A stretch of DNA of 64,000 nucleotides from Vibrio amylolyticus (GTDB taxonomy: Bacteria; Pseudomonadota; Gammaproteobacteria; Enterobacterales; Vibrionaceae). The DNA lies in assembly GCF_023145695.1 (NCBI RefSeq), contig NZ_JAJHVV010000008.1, forward strand, positions 124,001 to 188,000, in the 5' to 3' direction. Made by a program: the position numbers and the translations under genes. Positions 9,407 to 18,871 of the stretch are shown piece by piece (within the stretch, counting starts at the first letter, position 1; each line of letters starts with the position of its first letter). Below the pieces are notes generated by a model. That model did not search any database, was not told where the DNA came from, and worked only from the letters and a program-made list of their open reading frames with translations.

Positions 9407-9850
9407 ATGGACGTTCAAGAAGTAACCGCCGCCGATTTAGACTCAGTGGTTCAACTGGTATCCGAGGTTTCAAAAACAGATGTACTCCCACTGTTTAATG
9501 CGCAAGGAAAGCTTGAGTATGAACAGCGCGTTTTACTGGATTTATCCAGTACACTTTCTGATAATTTCTTATCAATTAAGGCGGTATCTGGAGGGGAATT
9601 GGTAGGGTTTGCGGCTTTACGTGATGGCCACTATTTAACTCACCTATTTGTTTCAAACAAATCGCAAGGCTCTGGTTTAGGAAGAGAACTGCTGAATCAT
9701 TTACTAAGCCAAACTAACGCGAATGAAATTAGCTTACGTTCATCGGTCAATGCGGTTGGGTTTTACAATCACAACGGTTTTATTGCTACAGGGGAAGAGG
9801 CTGAGTTTAATGGTATTCGCTTCGTTCCCATGTCTTTAATACGTAAGTAA
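9407..9850 (+). CDS. GNAT family N-acetyltransferase
   Basis: Protein of 147 residues with the GNAT core. HLFVSNKSQGSGLGRELLNHLL is strand 4 plus the pyrophosphate-binding loop (Q/R-x-x-G-x-G/A), and SVNAVGFYNHNGFIATGEE is the C-terminal motif. The substrate cannot be read from sequence. A GGAACC sequence upstream may serve as the ribosome binding site. It lies between the other GNAT and a VOC-family gene on the same strand, with gaps of tens of bases, so a loose co-transcribed group ending at the 10.28-kb terminator is possible. Confidence 0.87.
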   Translation: MDVQEVTAADLDSVVQLVSEVSKTDVLPLFNAQGKLEYEQRVLLDLSSTLSDNFLSIKAVSGGELVGFAALRDGHYLTHLFVSNKSQGSGLGRELLNHLLSQTNANEISLRSSVNAVGFYNHNGFIATGEEAEFNGIRFVPMSLIRK

Positions 9851-9880
9851 CGAGACTTTGGAATCACACAAGGAAAGTAA

Positions 9881-10267
9881 ATGAACTTAAATCAAGTTAC
9901 GCTCGCGGTTCACGATATCGATTTAGCGATAGAGTTTTATACAAAGTTAGGTCTCATCCAAATTGTTGCTGATGACCATTATGCTCGTTTTTCTCTCCCC
10001 GATGGTAACGCCTCATTCTCAGTATATCTAGATCCGGCAAAAGAAAACCTGGATTGTCGGGGCGTTATTTATTTTGAACATCAAGAGCTTGATAAGCTCG
10101 TCGCTGATTTAAAAGAACTGGGTGTCCAATTTGACCAAGAGCCAACGATGCAGCCCTACCTGTGGAAAGAGGCAAGCTTAAGTGACCCCTCTGGCAACAA
10201 GATAAAGTTGTATTGGGCTGGTGAAAATCGCCTTAACCCACCTTGGAAGATGGAAGAAAGTACCTAA
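9881..10267 (+). CDS. VOC-superfamily (glyoxalase/bleomycin-resistance-like) protein
   Basis: Single VOC module of 128 residues: MNLNQVTLAVHDIDLAIEFYTKLG at the N-terminus and EASLSDPSGNKIKLY at the C-terminus, the paired beta-alpha-beta-beta-beta halves of the vicinal oxygen chelate fold. The substrate is unknown; family members are glyoxalases, dioxygenases or binding proteins. AAGGAAAG precedes the ATG. It is the last gene before a perfect hairpin terminator. Confidence 0.85.
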   Translation: MNLNQVTLAVHDIDLAIEFYTKLGLIQIVADDHYARFSLPDGNASFSVYLDPAKENLDCRGVIYFEHQELDKLVADLKELGVQFDQEPTMQPYLWKEASLSDPSGNKIKLYWAGENRLNPPWKMEEST

Positions 10268-10277
10268 CATATGTGCA

Positions 10278-10315
10278 AATGCTATTAGTGCCTCAATGCA
10301 CTAATAGCATTTTTA
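10278..10315 (+). terminator. Perfect 14-bp hairpin terminator
   Basis: AATGCTATTAGTGC and its exact complement flank a CTCAAT loop, followed by TTTT. It separates the VOC gene from the convergent dihydroorotate-dehydrogenase-like gene and probably serves both. Confidence 0.88.
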
Positions 10316-10345
10316 GTTTGATTGAGTTGAAGCTACAAACGTGAC

Positions 10346-11419
10346 TTATTTGTACTCATGGTATTTTTGCGCGAGGTATGGGTCCCACATCGCAGCCGTT
10401 GCGCTCATGACTAAATCAGCCCCCATATCAAGCCTGCGGTGCAGGTCTTCCGCGTTCATCATTCCTCCCACAGAGCAAATAACAAAATCGTCTTTCCACT
10501 TCGTGCGAAGGTCAATCAAGTTTTGTGTCACTTCTTCAGCGAGATCACCAATCGCAAAGCCGCAAGTACCGCTTGAAAGGCGTCCTTCACCAGGCAAAGC
10601 CGCTTCACCATTTGGTGTTACTACTTGACGTGGAATGGTGTTGATAGCCGCAAAGCCATCCACATACGGTCGGTTTGCTTCAATGACTTTTTCCAGTTGT
10701 TCAGCAGGCATCCAACCAAGCTTGATCAGCAAAGGCGTATCGCCGATAGATTCACGGATCTTTTTCGAAACCAACGCTGAATTTTCAGGATCTGAGAAAA
10801 GTGCACCCTCTTTACTTCCACCTAGATTAGGGCAAGAGTAATTCACCTCAATCACTTTAGAGCCCGCTTCTTTGGCCATTGCTGACACATAGCCGTAATC
10901 TTCAATCAAATCACGCTCTGCCAAACCTGGGGTACCATTTACCGAAACAATCATAAGTTGGTTCTTAGCCATCTTACGGTTGCCTTCTTCAATATCCTTC
11001 ATCCACACGGAAGGGGCTAGCGAAGGAACACCAAACGAGTTAGTGATCGTAATACGCTCATCTTGAGAAGGACGTAAGCCTGGCTGAATCACGGTGTTGA
11101 TATCAGTATTATTAAACTGCTTATCACTGTCTAAAAAGACACAGTTTGGCGCAGGATGACAGTTACGCTCAACACTTCTTACCGTTTTGTAGACAGGAAT
11201 ATCAAAGCCTAGTTGTGCATAAACATCACACCAATGACTGTTCAATAGTGGCCCTGCTGGTACGCCTAGACGAGAGTTAACTTCAAAATCAAACACCTTG
11301 TGAGTCTGAGTTACGGCTGGGCGAACCGGCATCTTGGCATCAAAGAAGGGACCATTTTGATAGTTATCTTCATAGGTCTTGAGAATGTCGTAGAGTTCGA
11401 ACTGAGTTGCTGTAGTCAT
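10346..11419 (-). CDS. Class 1-type dihydroorotate dehydrogenase-like protein
   Basis: FMN-dependent TIM-barrel oxidoreductase of 357 residues. The NYSCPNLGG motif carries the cysteine that acts as base in class 1 enzymes; class 2 enzymes such as E. coli PyrD have serine there. Other family segments are VPAGPLLNS, ITNSFGVPS and the C-terminal SVGGMMNAEDLHRRLDMGADLVM phosphate-binding region. Gammaproteobacteria normally use a class 2 PyrD for pyrimidine synthesis, so this is probably a second, soluble paralogue; dihydroorotate as substrate is not proven. The start has AAAGGCTCGTT upstream. It stands alone. Confidence 0.85.
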   Translation of the reverse strand: MTTATQFELYDILKTYEDNYQNGPFFDAKMPVRPAVTQTHKVFDFEVNSRLGVPAGPLLNSHWCDVYAQLGFDIPVYKTVRSVERNCHPAPNCVFLDSDKQFNNTDINTVIQPGLRPSQDERITITNSFGVPSLAPSVWMKDIEEGNRKMAKNQLMIVSVNGTPGLAERDLIEDYGYVSAMAKEAGSKVIEVNYSCPNLGGSKEGALFSDPENSALVSKKIRESIGDTPLLIKLGWMPAEQLEKVIEANRPYVDGFAAINTIPRQVVTPNGEAALPGEGRLSSGTCGFAIGDLAEEVTQNLIDLRTKWKDDFVICSVGGMMNAEDLHRRLDMGADLVMSATAAMWDPYLAQKYHEYK

Positions 11420-11580
11420 AACGAGCCTTTTACTAAGAGTGCCAAATATAATTGGCTCGGATTCTAACGGTTGTGGATATGGTTGAATATAGGTTCCACG
11501 ACACTGATCACAGTATCGCTGAGTGAGATCAATTAGTTGGCTAAAAATGTTGAGAAATGGCTCCGTTGTAACAGCTACAT

Positions 11581-12102
11581 TTATCGTTTGGCTAAGTCTC
11601 GGGCCAAAATCAACGCTAAGCCGAATACTTGTAGAAAGAGTCCAATATTTTTATACCAAGCTATATTTTCATTCAACCCTCGCATCTCTTCTAATATCTC
11701 AAGATTTTCTAGGTAGTGATCATCAATTTGATCTCGTGCTTGTTGCTGGGCTTGGTTAATCAACACCATCAATGAAGATAGATTCTCCAAAGTAAAATCG
11801 GGAACGTCACCGGAAACCCAATTACTTAACTGGCCTCTTAGTGCATCTTGCAATGCTCTAGAGGCGTCTTCACTGCCGACAAGCTGAATATGAGTCAGTA
11901 GTAACTCTCTCTTTCTCTCAAGCGTTTCTACTGTTTTCCAGGCGAGTTGAATTGAGTATAAGTTTTGTTCTTTATTTCTCTCTAACTCATCTATGTCACG
12001 GCCTAGCCTGTCAAGCACGACACTCGACATGAGAATCGCCAGGATATTAAGAATCAAACCTATAAGCACAAGTACCCAAGGGGGTGGGAAATGTAATCTC
12101 AT
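11581..12102 (-). CDS. Two-helix membrane protein with coiled-coil middle, unknown function
   Basis: Protein of 173 residues. An N-terminal membrane helix (about residues 9-28, PWVLVLIGLILNILAILMSS) is followed by a heptad-rich stretch (DRLGRDIDELERNKEQ and on), a helical soluble part, and a second hydrophobic helix near the C-terminus (IGLFLQVFGLALILA). This is a hairpin topology with the soluble part probably in the periplasm. No known family was recognised. Neighbouring genes on the same strand are more than 100 bases away. Confidence 0.6.
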   Translation of the reverse strand: MRLHFPPPWVLVLIGLILNILAILMSSVVLDRLGRDIDELERNKEQNLYSIQLAWKTVETLERKRELLLTHIQLVGSEDASRALQDALRGQLSNWVSGDVPDFTLENLSSLMVLINQAQQQARDQIDDHYLENLEILEEMRGLNENIAWYKNIGLFLQVFGLALILARDLAKR

Positions 12103-12223
12103 CCAATGCCACTGTGTATCAAACCATCAATAAAATAAGTTTAATACGCAGATGGCATCATGCGACAAAATGTTCGTAATGGGGCAGGAAAATTCAAGCA
12201 ATAGATATCGTAAACAGACCGAG

Positions 12224-12484
12224 TTAAGCCAGTGATAAACGCATAAGTTCGTCTGGCGAATACTGTTCCGCGTCCTTCCCTTGCGCAATAAGGTCAATCA
12301 CATGAAGGTTGCTCATATCATCAAACTCTGTTTTCAAATAATCCCGAAAGGCTTGTTCATTGGGCCATTTACCTCGCACAATGTAGCCCTCTTCTCTATC
12401 AAAATCTTCAGTTTCAAAAAATGAAAAGTCCGTCATTCCAATGTTGTGACAATACAAAACGAGGTACACTTTTTGTCCGTTCAT
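12224..12484 (-). CDS. Small acidic protein of unknown function
   Basis: Protein of 86 residues, acidic, cytoplasmic, with no signal peptide and no recognised domain. It begins MNGQKVYLVLYC and ends in a helix-like SPDELMRLSLA. It starts 20 bases after the stop of the GntR/UTRA regulator on the same strand, so the two are probably co-transcribed. ATAGGATATG places an AGGA directly in front of the start. Coding is supported by codon use, length and spacing; function is unknown. Confidence 0.6.
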   Translation of the reverse strand: MNGQKVYLVLYCHNIGMTDFSFFETEDFDREEGYIVRGKWPNEQAFRDYLKTEFDDMSNLHVIDLIAQGKDAEQYSPDELMRLSLA

Positions 12485-12503
12485 ATCCTATTCTTATCCA
12501 TCT

Positions 12504-13214
12504 CTAGTCTTTCTCGATAAGCTCAGCAACAGAGGAGATATTAATCGCGTCATGGCGCCAATGTTCAATATCGCAATCAATTAACTCACCCTCTGAGCTG
12601 TAATTAATTCGTTCAACAATCATTGCTGGTGTGCCTGATGTGGCTCTAAGCGCTTGAGCGACATCACCAATCAGTGAACTACTGCAAATGCGATAGCGAA
12701 TTTTTTGATAAGTCACCCCATAGTGCTCTCGATAGATGCCCGTTAGTGACTGCGATAAGTCGTGCTCTAAAAGATTTGGAAACTGCTCTGGGCGAACATA
12801 ATTGGTCACATACACCACTGGGCGCTCTTCCAAGTATCGAACTCGGTCCACTTGAAAGACATTTGCAAACGGTTCTAATCCAAGTAGGCTAGATGCTTGC
12901 TTATTGGCGAGCATCCCTTTCGCCGCAATAAGCTCGGTTCTAGGTACTCTATTTTGCGCCAATGCCATATTGGTAAAATTCAGCGTTTGAGTCGGATCAT
13001 ACTGCAATGGCATTGGGGATATAAACCAGCCACGACGATCTTCTCGGTAAATTTTGCCTTCCGCTTCGAGCAGAGACAATGCTTCACGCAGTGTTACCCG
13101 TGTGGTGTCAAATGACTCGGCTAACTTTCGTTCTGCAGGCAGCTTTTGGCGAGGCGCCAGCATGCCAGAGGCAATCTGCTCTACAATGGAATCTTTAATT
13201 TTAACATACTGCAC
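12504..13214 (-). CDS. GntR/UTRA-family transcriptional regulator, PhnR-like
   Basis: Regulator of 236 residues. The N-terminal GntR winged helix-turn-helix (about residues 1-70) includes LPAERKLAESFDTTRVTLREAL. A C-terminal UTRA effector domain (about 85-230) includes QVDRVRYLEERPVVYVTNYV and ERINYSSEGELIDCDIEHWRHDAI. The UTRA domain binds a small ligand that releases the DNA. Similarity to PhnR, regulator of 2-aminoethylphosphonate use, is supported by the decayed phosphonate-permease remnant directly upstream on the same strand. With no transport or catabolic genes beside it, it is either an orphan or acts on targets elsewhere. Confidence 0.8.
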   Translation of the reverse strand: MQYVKIKDSIVEQIASGMLAPRQKLPAERKLAESFDTTRVTLREALSLLEAEGKIYREDRRGWFISPMPLQYDPTQTLNFTNMALAQNRVPRTELIAAKGMLANKQASSLLGLEPFANVFQVDRVRYLEERPVVYVTNYVRPEQFPNLLEHDLSQSLTGIYREHYGVTYQKIRYRICSSSLIGDVAQALRATSGTPAMIVERINYSSEGELIDCDIEHWRHDAINISSVAELIEKD

Positions 13215-13239
13215 TTTCTACCCTTGCCTCTTTAGTCCT

Positions 13240-13550
13240 TCAACAACCATGTCCTGAACGCACGAAACTCAAACAGGGATCAGCGTTTGCGCCACGCTTG
13301 CGTTCAATTTTTAGTAACTTACTGATTACGAAATGCAATCGCTTTGCTATTGCCTCAGAAATCATAATCATAACAGCCATTGCCGCTGCCGCACCAGTTT
13401 GTCCTGCATCATCCATAGTCAAAACGGTGGCTGACGCTAGAATGGTGTCGGTAGATTAGAGAGACATCACCGCTGATGTCGTCGTTAACGCGTTCACAAA
13501 TAGATAGGTTGTAAGATCAAGTACCGCAAGTAATCAGACTGGAAGACTCA
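13240..13550 (-). pseudogene. Remnant of a 2-aminoethylphosphonate-type ABC permease
   Basis: Reading the minus strand from about 13551 down to 13240 gives one continuous frame resembling the C-terminal part of a phosphonate ABC permease: LLAVLDLTTYLFVNALTTTS, then TDTILASATVLTMDDAGQTG, then AAAAMAVMIM. The frame is kept but broken by TGA at 13534-13536 and TAA at 13456-13458, each explicable by a single base change. Nothing similar is visible upstream of about 13560, so the 5' two thirds of the gene and the rest of the operon are gone. Only the last 60 codons remain open. The family match is from memory of the AEP permease pattern. Confidence 0.65.
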
Positions 13551-13723
13551 TCTCAAGAATAAGAATTATTTGCAATTAATGAACACTATAAACCAAACAC
13601 ATTGATTCCTAACAAGGTATTAGATTTGTTTATCGATATTATTGTAAGTATAGTAATTTTGATATGGATAATCGGACCTGATGGCTCTTACAAAGCAAGG
13701 GCTGTTAATGGAGGTAGGCTTCA

Positions 13724-16700
13724 ATGTTAGGAGGTAACTCAACACTAGTCTGTAGAGTATTGGAGTGTCTATCAAACGCCGTCGAACGCTCTATGAGGCC
13801 GTTTCTGGTTGCTCTAGTACCTGATCTACCTCGTTGGATTGTGTCTCTCATTTTCACCACTTTTCCCATTTTTTCTCCCGTGTCGTTTGCCGAACATCCC
13901 CCCAAACTCGATACCGTTGAGCTACAACTTAGATGGCATCACCAATTTCAATTTGCAGGATATTACGCGGCTGTTGAACAAGGCTTTTATGCCGAAGAAG
14001 GCCTCAATGTAATACTTCACAGTGGCGACCCTGACCACCAGCCCGTTTCACAAGTTCTTTCCGGAGAAGCCCAATATGCAGAGGGAAATAGTGAAGTGCT
14101 CTATCACCGATTACAGGGCGAACCACTTGTTGCACTAGCCGCTATATTTCAGCACTCGCCCTCTATTCTCCTTACACTAGCAGACTCTAATATAAGTTCG
14201 GTACACGATCTCATCGGCAAGAAAGTTATGCTGGCAAACCAGAATCAGGACGCGGACTTTTTGACCATGCTACTCAATGAGAAAGTCTCACTGTCTCAGG
14301 TTGATATTATTCCAAGTAGCTACCAACTCGATGATCTTATTTCCGGCAAGACCGACGCTTTCAATTCATACTCTACCAACGAGCCATTTTACTTAGACAA
14401 ACAAGGTATCACCTACAACATCATCGACCCGATTAATTATCGAGTCGATTTTTACAGTGACATACTCTTCACGACTGAGGACGAACTTCGCAAAAATCCA
14501 CGGCGCGTTCAAGCCATGCTAAGAGCAACTCTAAAAGGGTGGCGTTACGCCATGAACCATACGGAAGAGGTGATTGATCTTCTTATCAATGAATACCAAG
14601 TTCCAAAGTCCCGAGAGCACCTACGCTTTGAAGCTAGCGCAATGCGAAAACTCATTATCCCCGACCTCATCCCCGTCGGCAATATGAACCCAGAGCGTTG
14701 GCAGCACATGGCAGACACATTTGTAAGGTCTGGACTGGTTGAAAATGATCGGCATCTCGACGGATTTGTTTACGATCCTAGCCCATATCATATCCCTAAA
14801 TGGATGTTTCTCGCCTTAGCTTCCGCATTCTTAGTTGTCACTATCAGTAGTGCGGTCATTGTCCATCTACATCGCTTAAACCTTCGATTAGCTGAAACGA
14901 AAAATACATTACTTCACAGTGAAGAGCGCTTTAAAGCCTTAAGCGCAGCCACTTATGGCGGACTCATTATTCATCAACGAGGTCGTATATTAGAGTGTAA
15001 TAATGGTTTATCAGAAATAACGGGGTTTGATTATTCAGAGCTCATTGGTATGAATGGTTTGGATCTCATCGCTACCGAAGATTTAGACACTGTACTCGCT
15101 AAAATAGATGCAGACGAGAGTGAAACCTATGAGGTACATGGAATACGCAAAGATGGCTCAAAATACCCAATATCCATGACGGGTAAAGAGATTATCTATA
15201 AAGGTGCGAAGGCAAGAGTCGTCGAGCTTATCGATATCTCTGAACGTAAAAGAACAGAAGAGCAACTTAAGCTCGCCGCCAGTGTGTTTACCCATGCTAA
15301 GGAAGGCATAATCATCGTTGATTCAAAGGGAATCGTTGTTGACGTAAATGAGACCTTTAGCGCGATCACTGGTTACTCCCATTCAGAGATCATTGGCCGC
15401 GACGCTCGATCCCTTAAATCAGATTACCACGATGACGCGTTTTATTACTCTATGCGACTATCACTAACCAAGAGTCGGCACTGGTCAGGAGAGATATGGA
15501 ACAGACGCAAAAATGGCGAAGTTTATGCGGAGCTAATGACCATTAGTGTTGTCGCAGACGCGAACGGCATAACACAAAATTATGTGGCGCTTTTTTCAGA
15601 TATCACTTCGATTAAGCAACAACAGAAACAGCTTGAACACATAGCCCATTACGATGTTCTTACCAATCTGCCAAATCGAATATTACTCGCACAACGACTA
15701 AAAAGTGCCATGAAGCAATCTGACAACGACGGAACGTCCCTAGCCGTTGCCTACCTTGATCTCGATGGGTTTAAAGCAGTTAACGACACTCATGGCCATG
15801 ATATTGGTGATGAATTACTTGTTGTGGTTTCAAAACGTATGAATGAAACACTGAGAGATGGCGATACGCTAGCCAGAATTGGCGGTGATGAATTTGTCAT
15901 TGTATTGATTGGTATCGAAAACATTGAAGAATTTGAACAGATTGTAAATAGGCTTCTACTGGCAGCTAAAAGCCCTATCGCTATCAATAAGAAGACACTG
16001 CAAGTATCGGCAAGTATCGGGGTAACCTTTTACCCTCAAGATCAATCCAACGCTGATCAATTAATGCGTCACGCAGATCAGGCGATGTATAGTGCAAAAC
16101 AACTCGGAAAGAACCGTTATCACCTTTTCGATATCTACGAAAACCAGTCTATAAAATACCAATATCAGACCATTGAGCGTATTACACAGGCGTTAGAAAA
16201 AGGCGAATTTACCCTTCACTACCAACCAAAAGTCAACATGGAAACTGGTGCGGTGATCGGAGCTGAAGCCTTAATTCGTTGGCAACACCCACAACGCGGG
16301 TTGCTTTTCCCAGACGCATTTTTACCGATCATAGATAACCACCCCATCAGTCTAAAAATGGCTGATTGGGTGATCGATAACGTGCTCACCCAAATGGAAA
16401 AATGGCGATTCGAAGATATCATTCTTCCTGTTAGTGTCAATATTGATGCTTTTCAGCTGCAGCAAAAAGACTTTGTTTCAAAAATATCTGACGCACTGAA
16501 AAGGCACCCAAAAGTTTGCCCTAAATCCTTACAACTTGAAATTCTTGAAACCAGTGCACTTAGCGACATTACCGAAGTACTCTCTATAATGAAAGCGTGC
16601 ATGGACTTGGGGATCAGCTTCGCTCTTGATGATTTCGGAACGGGTTTCTCCTCCTTAACCTATCTAAAACAATTACCCGCCAAAGTACTAAAAATCGATC

Positions 16701-16948
16701 AAACGTTTGTGCGAGATATGCTTGATGACGCCGATGATCGAGCTATTGTGATGGGAGTCATCAGCTTAGCAACAGCGTTTAATCGCCAAGTCACTGCAGA
16801 GGGAGTAGAGACCATCGAACATGGGACTCAACTACTTAAGATGGGTTGTGTTCTAGCTCAAGGTCATGGCATTTCACCACCATTGCCTGCTGACGAAATC
16901 TCTGGATGGATAGAGCACTGGGCACCTGATGAGGCCTGGGTGAACTAA
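13724..16948 (+). CDS. NMT1-type sensor / PAS-PAS-GGDEF-EAL cyclic-di-GMP protein
   Basis: Membrane protein of 1074 residues for making and/or breaking cyclic di-GMP. Order: a signal anchor about 36-55; a periplasmic NMT1/THI5-like solute-binding domain about 60-345 (LRWHHQFQFAGYYAAVEQGF); a membrane helix about 362-384; two PAS domains about 395-510 and 515-635; GGDEF about 640-805; and EAL about 815-1065. Both catalytic motifs are intact: GGDEF at 720-724 with an RxxD inhibitory site (RDGD) five residues before it, and EAL at 848-850 with DDFGTGFSSL later. GGAGG lies nine bases before the chosen ATG. The sensor domain suggests a pyrimidine- or riboflavin-like ligand, which is inference. Confidence 0.9.
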   Translation: MLGGNSTLVCRVLECLSNAVERSMRPFLVALVPDLPRWIVSLIFTTFPIFSPVSFAEHPPKLDTVELQLRWHHQFQFAGYYAAVEQGFYAEEGLNVILHSGDPDHQPVSQVLSGEAQYAEGNSEVLYHRLQGEPLVALAAIFQHSPSILLTLADSNISSVHDLIGKKVMLANQNQDADFLTMLLNEKVSLSQVDIIPSSYQLDDLISGKTDAFNSYSTNEPFYLDKQGITYNIIDPINYRVDFYSDILFTTEDELRKNPRRVQAMLRATLKGWRYAMNHTEEVIDLLINEYQVPKSREHLRFEASAMRKLIIPDLIPVGNMNPERWQHMADTFVRSGLVENDRHLDGFVYDPSPYHIPKWMFLALASAFLVVTISSAVIVHLHRLNLRLAETKNTLLHSEERFKALSAATYGGLIIHQRGRILECNNGLSEITGFDYSELIGMNGLDLIATEDLDTVLAKIDADESETYEVHGIRKDGSKYPISMTGKEIIYKGAKARVVELIDISERKRTEEQLKLAASVFTHAKEGIIIVDSKGIVVDVNETFSAITGYSHSEIIGRDARSLKSDYHDDAFYYSMRLSLTKSRHWSGEIWNRRKNGEVYAELMTISVVADANGITQNYVALFSDITSIKQQQKQLEHIAHYDVLTNLPNRILLAQRLKSAMKQSDNDGTSLAVAYLDLDGFKAVNDTHGHDIGDELLVVVSKRMNETLRDGDTLARIGGDEFVIVLIGIENIEEFEQIVNRLLLAAKSPIAINKKTLQVSASIGVTFYPQDQSNADQLMRHADQAMYSAKQLGKNRYHLFDIYENQSIKYQYQTIERITQALEKGEFTLHYQPKVNMETGAVIGAEALIRWQHPQRGLLFPDAFLPIIDNHPISLKMADWVIDNVLTQMEKWRFEDIILPVSVNIDAFQLQQKDFVSKISDALKRHPKVCPKSLQLEILETSALSDITEVLSIMKACMDLGISFALDDFGTGFSSLTYLKQLPAKVLKIDQTFVRDMLDDADDRAIVMGVISLATAFNRQVTAEGVETIEHGTQLLKMGCVLAQGHGISPPLPADEISGWIEHWAPDEAWVN

Positions 16949-17028
16949 CGTTAACGCTACAACTCTACTCACAAGTCGATAACACTGTTACACTATCGCA
17001 AATTATCACCCTATCAAGAAGAGAAGTT

Positions 17029-17388
17029 ATGAAGTTTATTCGTTGGTTTTTAGGGAAAGTTATCTTAACTTTGAATTTCATTTTTACCCCTAGGGGCATT
17101 AAACGTGACCCTGCAACTCAGCAAGAGATCGATCAAAAGGCAAGTTCATTGGCACTATACCAATTTGAAGCTTGTCCATTTTGTGTCAAAGTTCGCCGTG
17201 CAATGAAACGCCAGTCTGTGAAATTTGACCTTCGTGACGCGAAGAATGACCCAACGCACAGAGAAGAACTTCGTACAAACGGTGGAGCAGTTAAAGTGCC
17301 TTGCCTACGCATCGAAAAAGATGGCGAAACGACGTGGATGTATGAATCTTCAGATATCGTAAACTATCTAGAGCAAGAGTTTGCTTAG
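17029..17388 (+). CDS. Glutaredoxin/GST-N-like thioredoxin-fold protein
   Basis: Protein of 119 residues. The first 25 form a hydrophobic segment (FLGKVILTLNFIFTP) that may anchor it to the membrane. A glutaredoxin-like domain follows with the redox motif CPFC in QFEACPFCVKVRRAM, a cis-proline segment AVKVPCL and the ending YESSDIVNYLEQEF. This is the pattern of glutathione S-transferase N-domain or glutaredoxin proteins. An AAGAGAAG sequence precedes the ATG. It is a single gene, convergent with the sugar exporter. Confidence 0.85.
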   Translation: MKFIRWFLGKVILTLNFIFTPRGIKRDPATQQEIDQKASSLALYQFEACPFCVKVRRAMKRQSVKFDLRDAKNDPTHREELRTNGGAVKVPCLRIEKDGETTWMYESSDIVNYLEQEFA

Positions 17389-17408
17389 TTATTAAAATAC
17401 CAATAATA

Positions 17409-17445
17409 AGCCGCTATTCATAAAATGTGAACAGCGGCTGTTTAA
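17409..17445 (+). terminator. Hairpin between convergent genes
   Basis: AGCCGCTATTCA and TGAACAGCGGCT form a stem of about 12 pairs with one mismatch around TAAAATG, followed by GTTTA. The T run is short, so this is a moderate-quality terminator for the glutaredoxin-like gene. Confidence 0.6.
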
Positions 17446-17492
17446 CAAAAGCCCTCTGAAGCAATACATCTTCAGTGTGATTCTTATTTTAC

Positions 17493-18698
17493 TCACTTAT
17501 CCACGACACTCTGTAACCTAAGAGCTTCTTCGATTCTCTGCTTCTTTTCTAACCTTTCAAACACAATCAATAGCCCTACCGCAATCACTACGCCAGTAAA
17601 ACTAAAATATAACGCACTGTAGTAATCAAAAATCTCTCCAACGACGCCAATAGCCAAGCTCGATACGAGAACACTGATGCTCATCATGTTCGAAAATAAG
17701 GTCGAGGCGGTGCCCAATTGATCTTTCATCATATCCTGAAGTGCAACCATGCCGAGGGTGGCACATATTCCGATAAAGAACCCATTTAATAGCTGAGCCG
17801 CCAACATTGCGCCAAAAGTCGTGCTCGACAGCATAACCAAATAGAACACTGCACCGGAAACAACTGATAGGATCATGATCCGCACTGTCCCCACTTTCTC
17901 CGCCATTTTGCCTGCTGTGAGCATAACGGGGATCTCACACGCCGCTGCCATACCAAACAACAATCCAAGCCAGCTCACATCGACTTTTAATTCTTGAGAA
18001 AGATAAAGCGGTATACTGGTTATGTACAACGTATTGGCAGAGAAAACACAGACCATTGCAACACAATAGAGAACAACAAGCCCCCCTACCGATTTCTTAT
18101 TGCTCACCGCCTCAATTTTTTCTTCTTTGCTCACCACTTCATCTGGAATGTACTTAGCGATAACCAGAAGCCCGATGAAAACGGTTAACGCTGATAACGC
18201 AAACGAAGCGCTGTAACCAAACTGGGCTTTAAGCATAAACGCCATGGGCGGGCCAAATACCCATGCGATTGCTAGCCCTGCCCTCATCGTAGATAAAAAA
18301 CTGGTGCTATTAGCCACGTACTTATCGCCATATTCACGACCGAGTGCAAATAGTTGGCCAAATGCAGCCCCACTAATACTGCCAAAAACGACAGCAATAG
18401 TGACTGCCGTCCAGTAATCTCTTATCACTGTAAAGCTGAGCACCATGATGAAATTACCCGAAAGTGCGGCGACAAGAATGGTTTTTCTGCTCCAGTGAGT
18501 ATCTGAACGCTTAGCGATAAATTGAGAAACAATCACGGAACTGCCCACTGACAATATCATATACAAGCTCAGCATCATCGGACTAGCATTCAGCTCTTCA
18601 ACAAGAAACAGGCTTGAAAGTGGATAAAAAAACGAACCGCATAATCCAATGGTAAATGCCGCGAAAATGAACAAGTATTTTTTGTTGTCTCGAACCAT
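17493..18698 (-). CDS. MFS sugar efflux transporter, SetA/SetB-like
   Basis: Major facilitator protein of 401 residues with twelve predicted helices. The segment SQFIAKRSDTHWSRKTIL is the loop 2-3 motif, and the NASPMMLSLYMILS / FGQLFALGREY regions are typical of the Set family of sugar efflux pumps. Such pumps export glucosides or lactose-like sugars and relieve sugar-phosphate stress. It is divergent from an AraC-type regulator across about 170 bases, which suggests that regulator controls it. The natural substrate cannot be assigned. Confidence 0.83.
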   Translation of the reverse strand: MVRDNKKYLFIFAAFTIGLCGSFFYPLSSLFLVEELNASPMMLSLYMILSVGSSVIVSQFIAKRSDTHWSRKTILVAALSGNFIMVLSFTVIRDYWTAVTIAVVFGSISGAAFGQLFALGREYGDKYVANSTSFLSTMRAGLAIAWVFGPPMAFMLKAQFGYSASFALSALTVFIGLLVIAKYIPDEVVSKEEKIEAVSNKKSVGGLVVLYCVAMVCVFSANTLYITSIPLYLSQELKVDVSWLGLLFGMAAACEIPVMLTAGKMAEKVGTVRIMILSVVSGAVFYLVMLSSTTFGAMLAAQLLNGFFIGICATLGMVALQDMMKDQLGTASTLFSNMMSISVLVSSLAIGVVGEIFDYYSALYFSFTGVVIAVGLLIVFERLEKKQRIEEALRLQSVVDK

Positions 18699-18871
18699 TG
18701 ATGGCTCCCTTGAGCTAGTGCTTTTAATACGTTTAGTCTACGCAATTACATCATCATATAATGATGCAATTCGAGCCACCTCTAATACTATTCATTCACT
18801 ATTAGTCCAAACTTTGACAGAAATAACTCATCGCATTAGCCTAAGTACACCGCCCACTATTGGAAACTATC

